DNA of 64,000 nt, from NCBI GenBank assembly GCA_015680685.1, contig MNCI01004224.1:69716-133715 (forward strand), written 5' to 3'. The position numbers and the translations under genes are program-made. The DNA is from Gnetum montanum (Eukaryota; Streptophyta; Gnetopsida; Gnetales; Gnetaceae). Under the pieces are notes generated by a model that saw nothing but the letters and a program-made list of their open reading frames with translations, was not told the origin of the DNA and ran no database searches. Shown here one piece after another: positions 34,330 to 45,734 of the stretch. Every line of letters begins with the position of its first letter. Positions within the stretch are counted from its first letter, which is position 1.

Positions 34330-34860
34330 CTTGAAAGTAGTGCAACAAACCCATAGGCTAAGAGATAACTAAGTATAGCAATTGGATTAAGACTTGTCAT
34401 TATAGTATACAAGATCTGAATCAAGGTCTTGTTAGTAGATTCTGCATAATCATTAGACTAAGAATAATAAGAAGAATAGAAAGACTAGATGTTCTAGTAT
34501 AGGTCACAACATCTAAAAACTTCTTTAATCTTAAACTGAGGCTCATTATCTATGATAATTTGCAAAGGGGTTCTAAATTGAAAGATGATATGCGAAAGTA
34601 AGAATTAGAAAATAATATTAGAAGTGATGGAACACAAAGGGATACTTGATAATAGTAATGATGTATTAAGAACCAAATGAAGAAGGATTTATGACACCAA
34701 TAAAATCAGGATCCTATTTTTGAAAGGGTTAGAAATTTCAGAAGTTCAAAGTTTCTTAAAAGAAGCATAGATTAGGGATGCACATTCTTAACAAAAATTA
34801 CAAAATTGTACAAGAGAATAAGCATTCTTAAACATAGTAAGTCATAGTAAGATTATGTGA
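34330..34860 (-). pseudogene. Integrase relic of an LTR retrotransposon
   Basis: On the minus strand, from about 34720 downward, the text reads DFIGVINPSSFGS and YIITIIKYP. These correspond to the first integrase-core block (DFIGPI-P-S...YI-V--DY). Around 34440-34400 it reads ESTNKTLIQILYTIM, corresponding to the third block (AE-TNK-L). The catalytic Asp of the first block is lost. Stops and frameshifts are dense. Flanking LTRs were not found. Confidence 0.6.
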
Positions 34861-34862
34861 CT

Positions 34863-34918
34863 AACAAGAGAGCATGATCTTAATGATCCCCACAAACTCC
34901 TACCCCACTCATAAAATG
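34863..34918 (+). repeat. Flanking direct repeat, left copy
   Basis: AACAAGAGAGCATGATCTTAATGATCCCCACAAACTC... recurs at 38212-38266 with a 2-base gap and a few changes. The two copies bracket the Tat-like gag-PR unit. A run of twelve T follows immediately. Confidence 0.7.
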
Positions 34919-35130
34919 TTTTTTTTTTTTCATTTTCTTTAATTTTCACAGTTTATTAGCATTTTACATTTCCTGTTATTTTTCATTTTATGAGTGACTT
35001 TTCTTACAGAATATCTCAATAAAGAACTTCTACTCCTACCCCTAATCAACCAACTACTCATCAATTTACTTTAAGAAAACAATGAGCTTCACTTTTTCCA
35101 AATTCAATTCCTAAGAAATCTCGGACTAAG

Positions 35131-36930
35131 ATGGCAGACCATCAACCCCAGGCTCCTTTAGTAAGAAACCCTTTTAATTTTCATAACTACCATGACATAC
35201 GAAAATTCCTTCAGAACATAAATTTGTTCTTCGATCCTACAACCCCTACGAATGATGCTTGCCAACACATACAATGTTTTGAAACCTTATTAGGGATCCA
35301 CAACATTGTGCATAATGATGTGGCATGTAGAGTGTTCGTAACAACATTTAGAACCAAAGCAACTCAATGGTTCTTAATGCTTCCTGATGCCTCTATTAAC
35401 ACATGACAAGAATTCAAAAACAAGTTTTTGAATCAATTTGACAAATTTACAAGCCCTGCTATCGCATCAATCAACTTTACTAGCTTAAGAAAGCTACTTG
35501 GGGAAAATGTTAGGGATTATAACCTTAGATTCCTTCATCAACTAGCCTATGTGCCAAATGAGATGCAACCACAACCAGATGATATTCTCAACTTCTATCT
35601 CTCTACCATTGATCCATTATTCGCTTATGCTATCAAATCTCATCCCAACATAACGGAAATACAGGGTGCAATGTCAAAAGCTGTGGAATTAGAGCAAATA
35701 ACCCTTATGAACAACATCCAAACCCAATTTGGGATGATGAGTGTTAGTAATCCTATGCAATCAAACCCACTCCTACCAACTTTTCAAACGTCTAATGTTA
35801 TGCCTCAAGNNNNNNNNNNNNNNNNNNNNNNNNNNNNNNNNNNNNNNNNNNNNNNNNNNNNNNNNNNNNNNNNNNNNNNNNNNNNNNNNNNNNNNNNNNN
35901 NNNNNNNNNNNNNNNNNNNNNNNNNNNNNNNNNNNNNNNNNNNNNNNNNNNNNNNNNNNNNNNNNNNNNNNNNNNNNNNNNNNNNNNNNNNNNNNNNNNN
36001 NNNNNNNNNNNNNNNNNNNNNNNNNNNNNNNNNNNNNNNNNNNNNNNNNNNNNNNNNNNNNNNNNNNNNNNNNNNNNNNNNNNNNNNNNNNNNNNNNNNN
36101 NNNNNNNNNNNNNNNNNNNNNNNNNNNNNNNNNNNNNNNNNNNNNNNNNNNNNNNNNNNNNNNNNNNNNNNNNNNNNNNNNNNNNNNNNNNNNNNNNNNN
36201 NNNNNNNNNNNNNNNNNNNNNNNNNNNNNNNNNNNNNNNNNNNNNNNNNNNNNNNNNNNNNNNNNNNNNNNNNNNNNNNNNNNNNNNNNNNNNNNNNNNN
36301 NNNNNNNNNNNNNNNNNNNNNNNNNNNNNNNNNNNNNNNNNNNNNNNNNNNNNNNNNNNNNNNNNNNNNNNNNNNNNNNNNNNNNNNNNNNNNNNNNNNN
36401 NNNNNNNNNNNNNNNNNNNNNNNNNNNNNNNNNNNNNNNNNNNNNNNNNNNNNNNNNNNNNNNNNNNNNNNNNNNNNNNNNNNNNNNNNNNNNNNNNNNN
36501 NNNNNNNNNNNNNNNNNNNNNNNNNNNNNNNGAAAGGCAAGTTCACTTTGCAGAAAGTCCTAACACATTATCAGTACAAAACGTGGATAATTCCATGTCT
36601 AGCAAAAAGGACCATCCCCCTTTCCTAACCACTTTGATTATTTTAAGAAAGAATGTCCATAACTGTTTAGTGGATTCGAGTGCAACTGTTAGTGTTATGC
36701 CTCTTGACATTTGTAACACCTTAGGAGCACAAATGATACCACAAACTAAAAGTGTGATTCACCTTGATGAATCTAACATACTTGTGGTAGGGTTATTAAA
36801 AGGAGCAAAGGTACAACTTAAGCAATACCCTACATTTACATGTTATATGGATATCCTAGTAGTTGACATGACACCCACATATGGTGTGCTCTTATCTAGA
36901 ACTTTCCTTAAATTAAATTTAAGTTTTTAA
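35131..36930 (+). pseudogene. gag-protease of a Tat-like Ty3/gypsy element, with an assembly gap inside
   Basis: An ATG at 35131 opens MADHQPQAPLVRNPF. One TGA at 35404 interrupts it, and the frame then stays open to the stop at 36928-36930. The capsid part has KATQWFLMLP, EFKNKFLNQFDK and GENVRDYNLRF. Bases 35810-36531 are unknown. The part after the gap is a retropepsin domain: NCLVDSSATVSVMP (D-S-G changed to D-S-S) and PTYGVLLSRTFL. The Y-G-x-L-L-S-R block is characteristic of the Ogre/Tat side of plant Ty3/gypsy elements. It is cut right after this block; RT and integrase are absent. One stop in about 1080 known bases makes it less decayed than the Athila-like copies. Confidence 0.75.
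35810..36531. other. Assembly gap (722 unknown bases)
   Basis: All bases are N. The gap lies inside the gag-PR frame, and the frame before and after it is the same, so the gap length may be real or in-frame by chance. Confidence 0.99.
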
Positions 36931-37093
36931 TATTTTGCTTAAAAATATTATTATTATTGTTTTGTCCCATAGCCCTTTCCAGCTGAGACTATTCTCGGGT
37001 TTCCGTACCCATATGGGAGGTGCCCTAAGCAATAATCTCCTAAAACGAGTTTTCACAAGTGTTCGCGTGTCCAAAATTTACGCATCAACACTT
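36905..37093 (+). repeat. Direct repeat, copy 1
   Basis: The stretch TTTAAGTTTTTAATATTTTG ... TAGCCCTTT ... GGGTTTC(C/T)GTACCCATA(T/C)GGGAG ... AAAATTTACGCATCAACAC recurs at 38028-38217. Copy 1 overlaps the last codons of the protease frame, so the repeat is not a simple LTR. Confidence 0.85.
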
Positions 37094-37424
37094 TTTTGGC
37101 ATTTCTTGTTTTATGTTGTTTTTGTTTTCCCATCTATTGCATTGTCATTCAAAATTTTATGGTCCTTGCACTCACATGCAATCTATAGGTTTGGGGCTAA
37201 GTGTTGAGGCCAACCCCTCCCATGCTTGCCTGGAGCCATGTTTGAACAAGTTTAATATCACAAAAAAATCAGAAGTCGTATAGTATTGATGTATCAAGTC
37301 CTTAAAAAAAAGATAAAAATAATAAATAAATAAAAAAAAAACAAAATTTCAACATAAACCATAAAACTTAAGGCTAATTTTTTTTACCTCATTTTCTTAT
37401 TTCAGTTTCCTGCATTACGGTTGA

Positions 37425-37915
37425 CATGGCAAAGCCAATTGGTGGTTTAGGGTTAGGGTTCCTCCCGCAGGTCGCTATTTACAATGAAGCCGACAAAAGC
37501 CAAGGGGGAAGAGCCGCAAGTCTCTCAAGGACGGTAGTCTCTCTCTCTGCACTACAGAAAATGATAGGAAAATGTACATGCGAGATGCAGGTGGGTGGTC
37601 AACAACGGCAGTGCTAGCGCGATTGTAGGTGTAGCCGGCACGAGGAAGTGATCAGGGCCTCCACGGTCCCCACCAGCGCAATACAGCAGTCTTCTCTCTT
37701 CTACCCGAAACGGAAGACGCTTATTGCAGTGGACGACTGGTGCACACTGAGAGTACATGGCTGATAAAACTGTGGGTGCATTACTGTTTACTGTTTCAAG
37801 TCAAAGTTGACGATGGTGGCAAACAACAGAGGTCTTTCCTCTCCCAATCAGCAAGAGCAGGAGACCCTGAGTAGAATCCCACATCAGGAACCAGAAACTC
37901 AGAGCATGAGATAAA
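37425..37915. other. GC-richer insert between the direct repeats, origin unknown
   Basis: It lies after a T-rich, CTTATTTCAG-like acceptor-looking sequence (about 37397-37407). The composition shifts to GC-rich with many CpG, unlike the surroundings. It includes GGTTTAGGGTTAGGGTTCC (37444-37462), a telomere-box-like phrase common near plant transcription starts. Short frames exist on both strands (63 residues from 37426; 68 residues on the minus strand from 37758), with no similarity I recognise. It may be a captured piece of host gene. Confidence 0.5.
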
Positions 37916-38027
37916 CTGTAATTTAATTTGAATTTTGTTTTGTATTGATTATTGTACTCAAAAATTGCACAAATATTTAATTTTGATTTTTAATTATTTT
38001 ACTATGTTTTTCAAAATATAATAGAAC

Positions 38028-38217
38028 TTTCTTAAAATCAAATTTAAGTTTTTAATATTTTGCTTAAAAATATTATTATTATTGTTTTTGTCACATAGCC
38101 CTTTGAACTGATACTATTCCGGGTTTCTATACCCATACGGGAGACGTCCTAGGCTATAGTATCCTAAAATGAGTTTTCATAGGTGTTGGTGGCGTATCAA
38201 AATTTACGCATCAACAC
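38028..38217 (+). repeat. Direct repeat, copy 2
   Basis: This is the partner of 36905-37093, at a distance of about 1.12 kb. It ends at ACGCATCAACAC, where the right flanking repeat begins. Confidence 0.85.
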
Positions 38218-38266
38218 AAGAGAGCATGATAATGATCCCCACAAACTCTTAATCATTCACAAAATT
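38212..38266 (+). repeat. Flanking direct repeat, right copy
   Basis: ACAAGAGAGCATGATAATGATCCCCACAAACTC matches 34863-34918. The pair brackets 34919-38211. It is much longer than the 5-bp duplication expected of an LTR element. Confidence 0.7.
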
Positions 38267-38371
38267 CAAGCAATAAAATAAAACACCATTCACAAAAATA
38301 TAATCAATGGTATTGTTGGCACATTTCTACGGCAAGCCTTGTAAGGTTGTGGTGCCATTATAAATGAAATT

Positions 38372-38409
38372 CAAACCTGAAATGCTAGCGCAAACCTGAA
38401 ATGCTAGCG
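38372..38409 (+). repeat. Perfect 19-bp tandem duplication
   Basis: The unit CAAACCTGAAATGCTAGCG occurs twice back to back (38372-38390 and 38391-38409). Confidence 0.95.
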
Positions 38410-38599
38410 CTGGTTGTTAACCAAGATTCAATTACTGAAGATCCAAATGGAAGGCAATGTCTGACCGAGGAAAGATTTTAGAATAATCATTTTTTGGGAA
38501 AAAGCTTTCCAGGATTGCCAAATCCTATCCTCCATTATCTAAGAAGAATCATATATACCTTAGTCTCAACCATATCGGTACGTACCAACGCGATAATGC

Positions 38600-39190
38600 T
38601 TCCTACCGAAAACGATAATGGTCAGCATTAAGTGCAGGGATGTCTCCGTGGCATATTCATGCTGTCCGCAGCAAGAGATTACTCATCAATTTCTGTAAAA
38701 GCCTCCACAGGTCCATCGTTTTAGCACGTAGCTCCGTATTGAATTGTTTGCCTGCTCGCCTCACCAAAATCAGGGCTTATTTGAGCTTAAGCGGCAGCGG
38801 AAGTAGAGGGTATTGGCATTATTATTCAAGTATTGCAGGATCTGCGGATTAGGGATTAACTATGCCTTTGCATCCCGGGGCTGCTGGTGGCTGAAGAGCA
38901 TCAGGATCACGTATTATGTGCTAAGGCTCTGCTAAGGATCGTAGCTGCACTGGCCGAGGGAAACGTAGCATGGTGATGTTGCTGAAACACGATTGTCTTG
39001 CTACTCTGCTATCCGTCTTTCCTCGACGTTTCTTCACAGATGCAAATCCAGATGCAGATGCAGTTTATGCAGGCATTAGCAGAGTTTTTGCTCCACGATC
39101 TGGACAGCAGAAACTTAACTGCACACAACTACATTTACATTGTGCGTAACGTGCTGGACAACTACCATGGTGGTTGTAACTAATCCCCAT
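38600..39190 (+). pseudogene. GC-richer gene-like island, family not recognised
   Basis: Composition is clearly richer in G+C and CpG than the surroundings. Several coherent amino-acid stretches can be read in shifting plus-strand frames. Examples are EHQDHVLCAKALLRIVAALA (about 38897-38956), DCLATLLSVFPRRFFTDANP (about 38992-39051) and its continuation to about 39120, and an overlapping 61-residue frame (38998-39180) with a QMQ-repeat. I do not recognise a family, and the frame changes suggest a decayed or unspliced gene fragment. It could be a host pseudogene or a piece carried by a retroelement. No matching start or stop is convincing. Confidence 0.4.
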
Positions 39191-39245
39191 AATAAATATA
39201 GCCCACCTTAATTTTTTATGATGTTTGTAACTATCTATAAACCAC

Positions 39246-39253
39246 TATAAATA
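39246..39253 (+). promoter_or_regulatory. Candidate TATA box
   Basis: CTATAAATAGAGC in an AT-rich context. It could be the U3 of an LTR, because AT-rich leader-like sequence follows and a partial TTGGTAT primer-site-like string occurs at 40015. Neither a sister LTR nor an ORF supports it. Confidence 0.35.
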
Positions 39254-40885
39254 GAGCTTCAAAGGTAGAAGTTCCAGGACTGGATGGGAGATCAAGAAAA
39301 AAGATATTGAATATTATAAGATGGCTTGCTAATTCATCAATTCATTACTTTGTTTAAATCCTATGATTTCTTTTCTTCTCATTTTGTCTTAGTTGCTTAG
39401 CTTTAGATAGTATCGTGCTTGGCATTTAATTTTGGGATTTTCTAATCACTCTTATAGCTCTATTTTTTATACAATACTAGACTTCTATTAGGTTTGCCAT
39501 ATAAGAGTTTATGTAGTCTTAGAAAAGCATATTGAGCTATTTAAGAGTAATGTCTTACAGAAATTGCCTATTGAGTCTAAAAAATCTAAAAAAATCTTTG
39601 ATACTTTGACTTGCTTGAAATAGCTTCATTTTTTTAAAGTTTATTGCCTTGGAATTTTGAATCTTGAAATTGTCAAATTTTTCTCCTAATTCTATTATTT
39701 GCACTTATTGACAACTGTTAACTAGCCAAATAAAAGCTTGCACTTGTTATTTACAAAGTATTTTGGTAGTGTAATAAGATTCTCCTTTACAAAATTGCTT
39801 ATTGAGCTCAAAGAGTTCGGACAGTTCATTATATTTAGATTGAATTGGAATAACTTTATTGTGAAGTGTTTCATCATGTTCAATTTGTCTTGCCTAAATA
39901 TTTGAGATTCACACAAATCTACTTTGTTTTATTTTCTCTCTCTAAACCCATTGAATCTTGCTCTATTTCTTGTTTTCTTGTGGAATTTTCTTTCTACGGG
40001 AAATTAGGCGTACATTGGTATAATTTTTCTTAAGCATTTTTGTGAAATTTTATTTGTTTCAAGTAGCGTATTATAGGGACTATATAGACTAAGTGATTTG
40101 ACAAAACTAAAAATTTTTAATGACTCATAGTATTTGACAAAGTCAATCAAATTTCATTTTTAATAGCTAGCTATAGTATCATACACAAACCCCACCATTT
40201 CAACAATCATAACAGTAAACATACATTTATGCTTAGTTCACTCTATAACCATCGAGTTTATTTGGAGGTATTTGGGCCTTGGTGTTGCCAAAGACCAACA
40301 AGCACCTAAAGCTTGTTTAAAGGAACACCTTCATTTTCCATGATCCAGGTCACAAGACCCGAAGGACAACATTGGCGGTCCCAAACGGTCGCCAACAGAT
40401 ATCAACCTCAATAACACAAAAGTACTTATAACAATTACGCAAGATATTTTTCAAAGTAGGAGACAAGTGGTCAAAGCTTTTAGCAATATGAAGGCAGTAA
40501 AAAAATATAATCATATAAATGATCCTCTTATTTAGAGATAATATTAATCAATGAAGGAAGTGGGCATTTTGTAATAGAACTATACCACAATCAAATATAC
40601 CAAGATTCTTAAAAGTAGAAGAATCAACAAGGATAGCAAAATATGCTAAAGCATTAGGAAGCATATTCTCAAAAAAAAAACATAAATAAGCATACATGAT
40701 TCAAACTTACCACTAAGCATGTGGGATAATTCCATGCAAGGGAGAAAATGCTCAACTTCACACTTGTAGTCATCATTGAATTAATTGAAAATAAGTGATA
40801 AATCACTAGGAAAACCCATGGTTTTAATATTATAATGTAAAACAAGAATTAATATGCAAATCAAAGCTTTATATTTCACAATATT
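39254..40885. other. Gene-free stretch
   Basis: It is mostly AT-rich. A short GC-richer patch at about 40265-40400 (minus strand TTGGCGACCGTTTGGGACCG) might be part of an LTR-element leader, but nothing around it confirms this. Confidence 0.4.
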
Positions 40886-41003
40886 GTCATGTCCCCATTC
40901 CCAAATGGTGACATTCGATAATAAGAAGATGTAATTATTGTAATAAGGCACTTAATAAAAGGGCACATTGTAATTATAAGTATGTCTCTTAAGGAAACCT
41001 TTG
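40886..41003 (+). repeat. Dispersed repeat, copy 2 (TGTCATGTCCCCA start)
   Basis: It matches 27012-27130 in the same orientation. The similarity weakens but may continue to about 41100. Confidence 0.6.
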
Positions 41004-42335
41004 GGAATTTGACCTAAGGTACTTATACCCAGAATATTAGAGATTATGTTAGTATGGAGTTGTAGTGCTTCTAAAGGCAAGCAATAGGCACTAGGTAAAT
41101 TGGAATAGATAGGAGCTTGCCCATCTCTTATGGTTGATTCTATGTGTAACCTTGGTAGCAGTGCTAGATTGCCTCTAAGGGATAGATGATGAAGGAAGAC
41201 AACCCTATAGAACACTCAAAGCATGACCTAAGTACACTTATTCAATTCCATTTCTTTTATTTCTTTCTACATTTTTCCTACTACATTCACTATGCATAAT
41301 GTCAAATGTAACATATCTTTAATGTTTTCCTTAACATAACAGTATAATATGTCACAAATATTAGCCATGCACAAGAAATAAAGTTTGTAGGCTTGATAAA
41401 TAAAGTATTCATAGGAATGAAAAATAATACAAGATGTACAAGCACCATGAAAGGTATGCACATCATGACATTCAAGGATGTTATACAAACCTTGAATTTG
41501 AATGCAATTGATGAATTCCTCCTTTTCAAGAATGGTTAGAAGAAGAAGAAGAAGATCCAAGGTCAACAGTGACTTAAACTTTGATACAATATTAAGTTAA
41601 GTAGGTAAGGTTAAATTTAGTGAGAAGAGTTTTCCAACAAGGTATTCAATTACTATTGTAAATATTACTAGAGATAGACCTAAGAGTAGTATCATGGCAT
41701 ATAATGTAACCTTTTGAGTCTAAAAGATATGTCTTTTCTTCTTAAGAGCAAGACTTTAAACTCAAACAAGACTTCTAAGCATCAAAGTAGTGAATCTCAT
41801 AATTAATGAGTGCATGAGAGATGCAATAGATAAAAAAATTCATTTCATTTCGTAAACATATGAACTTCTTTGTAAAATATAAGTCAAGAAATTCTTTTAT
41901 GAATTAAGCATGAATTCTTTAATAATGTGTCACATTCTTATTAATTATTAATACAATTCTAGCTCCATGTTGTAAGAATTTGAGGAAAAAACTCTAGTGC
42001 AAATTTAGGGGTTCATTATTAGAGGTCTTGTGAATGATGTTGCAACATAGAACTATAAGTTATGACGAACATCATAATCTAAAATATAAGTTTTGATGTT
42101 TGCTGATGTGTGAATAACATAAGCCACAACCACTCTACCAACAATAGAAAAATTCGCTATCATTTCAGCTTTGTCTAAAAGTCATAATACAAGCTTTAAC
42201 ATAAGTAGTGACATGAAAAAATAATGGTTTTTAAGGAATTACAACCTCCTAAAGGCATGACATGCAAATAAAAATAATAATATGATGACAAAATTAGTAT
42301 AAATATCCCATAGGGAATAATAATTGATTACACAT
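41004..42335. other. AT-rich gene-free stretch
   Basis: No gene, RNA or clear repeat is recognised. It is the left flank of element D. Confidence 0.45.
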
Positions 42336-42836
42336 TGATGAGCAACGAGGTACCCCTATGCTTAACCATATGAATCACAAGTGTTCACGTGTGATTTGGT
42401 CGAATTCCATAGACTTTATAGTTTTCAGTACACTAGCCCTCTAGGAGGTGAATCTTGCCTTAAGGTCATTCATTATCTTCCCAATTACACTTGTGATGTA
42501 CACTGGTATGGTTAAGCATAATTGAGGCATCTGATTTTTATCATTTTGTATTTTATGGTTTGGTGTTCAAAGAGAGATAAAGCAATTAGATTAACTAATT
42601 TAATTTAACTAATTAACTAGTATTTAACCAGTCCTAACATAAGTATCTAGTCCCACTCTCCACACATGTCCTAAACCCACATATCCATTGTTGGGCAACC
42701 AAGAACTACGCTGTTGGTCGTACCAAGCAATAACATTGTTGGGATTACCAAGAAAATACATGTTATGCTTGAAGTGGTCATACTTATGTGTTTAATCTAT
42801 CTAGCTTATCTTATTTAATTACTTCATTAACTTAAT
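42336..42836 (-). repeat. LTR of element D family, incomplete at an assembly gap
   Basis: It begins TGATGAGCAACGAGG and aligns closely with 54189-54680. It stops at the N at 42837; the remaining roughly 380 bp of the LTR (promoter half) do not follow. The N therefore hides an unknown amount of sequence. Confidence 0.85.
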
Positions 42837-42849
42837 NCATGTTCCTTGA

Positions 42850-45734
42850 TGGCATGAAGTTTGATAGAGAAAATCAAATAATCCTAGGTGGTGGTGACTC
42901 TTGAGGTTTTGAGGGACCTTCACCGACTTCACGCATGTGCGATGGTCAAGGTGGTTATGGCCATTTTTCTACTACTAAAAATTCTAGTGGGAAGCAGAAA
43001 TCATCTAGCAATGCTTTAATTTTCTCCTTCTTACTTCTAGCCTCGTCACTATCCACATAACTTTGCCAATGTGGGTCAAAACAGGAACATCCCAGAGACA
43101 TGGAATTGCTAGAAACAGCTCCTTCGTGTTAATAAACTAGGTACCGAATTGTTTGCATTCAATGTCGAATGCTTTGACTGCATCCTTCAACTCCTGGTAA
43201 TCATTCATCCTTTTGGCTAAGTTCTCAACAATTAATCGTTGATTCGTGAATCATGCTCTAAGAACTTTGAGTTCAACATTTGCAATTTTAAGCTTTTTCT
43301 TGATGTTTTTATGGTGTTTGAACTCTACCTCGTATAGCAAATATGAGCTAGCCACTTATTTTTCTAACTCTGACTATGGCTATTCAGTAGTCAGCATAGC
43401 TAGGTTCGCATAGTAGAGATTGGCCAACTCTATGTATTCTATCATTTCTTCTATCTATAACTCCTTTAGGTAGATCTCCACTTTGTTGTAGGCATCAATC
43501 CCATTAATGATGTGCTACCAAACTTCTTTTTCTTGTTGGAGTTGTTGGAGAGCTTCATTTATTTTTCCCTTTTCCATTTGAATGTGCTTCTCGTTTACTT
43601 CCTTCTACAAGCCAACTTGGTCTCTATAGTGATTTTTTACTCTTTCAAACTTCAAAGCTTCATTTTTCTAGGCAATAATCTCGATAGCAGATTTCTAGTG
43701 CAAGGCACAAACTTCTTCCATTGATACATTCTGATTCTCTGTGGATAATTTCCTTAATTTCATATTCACCCTGGCTAGCTGCTCCTATTATTGATGAATG
43801 AATTCCTGCATTTGTTCTTTTTGGGCATCAACATTGTGCAGACAATGATTTTGTGCGGTCAGTGCTTCATTCTCCTGGCGCATTTGAGCTAAGTCCTTCT
43901 AAACTAAATATGTCTTTGCTTCTACTACAAACTAGTTGAAGATGGTCATTACTACTTCCTACTCAACCTTCTTGAATCATTTGCTGAAGCTGTTGGAAAG
44001 CTTCATCTTTGGTTATTGTTGGGCTGAGGAGTGTAATATCAACAAGATGGGCATGTAATTTTGCAACCTTTGTGGCCAACCATTGATTTTTTGCTTGAGT
44101 CATTTTGAATTTCCCCTCCAAGATAATGCATTTGCCCCTTTGCTTCTAGCAACTCCAACTAGGTTATAGTGATGTTATCTAAAAAATCAAAGATATTTGG
44201 AATCGGTTACCCAATCCCTACCAGTTGATCCAGTAATTCTTCATGCTAGGCTACATTCAATTTTTTGCTAATCATTCCTGTAGATGTATATACATTTCAA
44301 AGTGCATATATGTCTGGTACATATGCCATAGGTGCATTGAGTGCTTTAGCAATGTAGTCAACAACTACTTCAGCTTTCGTCTCCTACCCTTAGTGCTACA
44401 TCACTAGGACAATGGCCCCTTGAACTTTCTTGAAATGCATCAAGAAGGAGGTGGCATTAATAGATATTTCTAGGAATAAATGGTGTTGTGATAGTGACAC
44501 CATCACCTCCCAAGCATTCGGATCAAACCTCATGGGCAACTATGTTCATTGGGTAGAGAATAATTGTCCATCCCTTTCCATTTGGCTGATTGTTTGAGCC
44601 ACCTCATTAAGGTAACTCATTATTGGTAATAAATAGATGGGTCTACACTACTCATTCCTACACATTACTCTTGCTCATGCACAAGTTGCTCTCAAATTTT
44701 TCACAAATGCTCAATGGCTACACAGGCCTCCGACATTATTTCTTGAGTAGAAGTTGGAGTTGGTAGCTACTCTTCTTCTTGAGTTATGGTAGGTGTTTTT
44801 TCTTTCATGATTTCAGATCATAAATCCAAAGGAGCATGCCTAATTGTGTCATTAGTGTAGCAAATGATTTCTACCCTTCTACAAATCTTTCGAATGAGGC
44901 ATGGAAAGGATAGGATTTTCCTTCCATGTTCATTTTCCTTGACATGCTTTTCAATCTCCAAATAAATTAGTTGTGGAAGGTTTACAGGAAATCTCCCTCT
45001 TAGAGTAGCACATGCTTGGGTGGTAAAAGTGGTCACCTTGTTGGGCCTCATTGTTGAATTAAGGTGATAAGCTACAATTTTGAAATAGCGCACTCCACCG
45101 AGGTGAGCATGCCATACTCCTTACTGTCAACCCTGTAACACAGCTAAGTCCACTCCTTTTTCGCCTCAGCATCACCTTGTGTTGATGGCTTTGCCAACTG
45201 TATCCCAATATTAGGTAACCCCAGTGCTTGCATGATAGCCTCAACCAAGTAGGACACCTAAATATCCTTGATTTGTACTATGGACCTTGGCCTTCTATTG
45301 TTCTACAAGAGATATGTCTCTCACATGTACCATTCCCCACTAGATGTGATGATTGGCCACCTGGGAGAGGTTTGCAATTGTGTTTTGAATTCTATTGGAG
45401 CTTTCTCTAGAAATGGCCTAAAGCTTATTTCCTAAAGAATTGAGCATTGAATCTCTTGAGACCTAATGATGTCAAGGTAGGCTTGGGCTAAAGTGACTTC
45501 AAGCCCTGGCACAAGTCTTGACTTTCTCCCTTGCTATGATTGCTCTGTTGGTACTTCTTCTTCTAGAATCTATCAAATAGATTCCACTTTGGGCTCCTCA
45601 CAAAGAGGTCTCGTTGCATGCATTGGCTTTGGTAGTTCTTGGGCTTGTTCTTGTTGGCCCCTTCCAAATTTGGGTCATTTCTCCCTTGGTTGAGAGGGTT
45701 CTCCTTCCTATGGGCATTTCATTCTTGATGCCAT
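42850..45734 (-). pseudogene. Putative plant transposon protein with long coiled coil (decayed)
   Basis: The start codon at 45734 follows a good splice acceptor. The frame reads MASRMKCP, stop, EGEPSQPREK and on for about 950 codons with many stops. YLVEAIMQALGLP (about 45250-45212) is followed by the open stretch 45093-44818: TTQACATLRGRFPVNLPQL, then KILSFPCLIRKICRR. This ordering fits the putative plant transposon protein domain (Pfam Transposase_32, PF20167, from memory). The downstream two-thirds (about 44700-43000) is rich in E, K, Q, L in heptad-like order, for example EALTAQNHCLHNVDAQKEQM, so a long coiled coil is likely. It has no RT, protease or integrase. Homologues in this window are 61080-63851 and 27780-29556. 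Its function is unknown. Confidence 0.7.

Noticed and set aside
37444-37462. Interstitial telomere repeat (TTTAGGGTTAGGG)
   Set aside because: Only about two imperfect units, in a GC-rich, 5'-UTR-like context. A telomere-box-like phrase is a simpler reading.
38640-38852. 70-residue plus-strand frame as an intact small protein
   Set aside because: The neighbouring coherent text lies in other frames and there is no recognised domain. Treated as part of a decayed gene-like island.
40340-40400. Primer binding site of another LTR element (minus strand TTGGCGACCGTTTGGGA)
   Set aside because: No LTR terminus in TG...CA form abuts it and no gag follows. It is mentioned only as a possible leader fragment.
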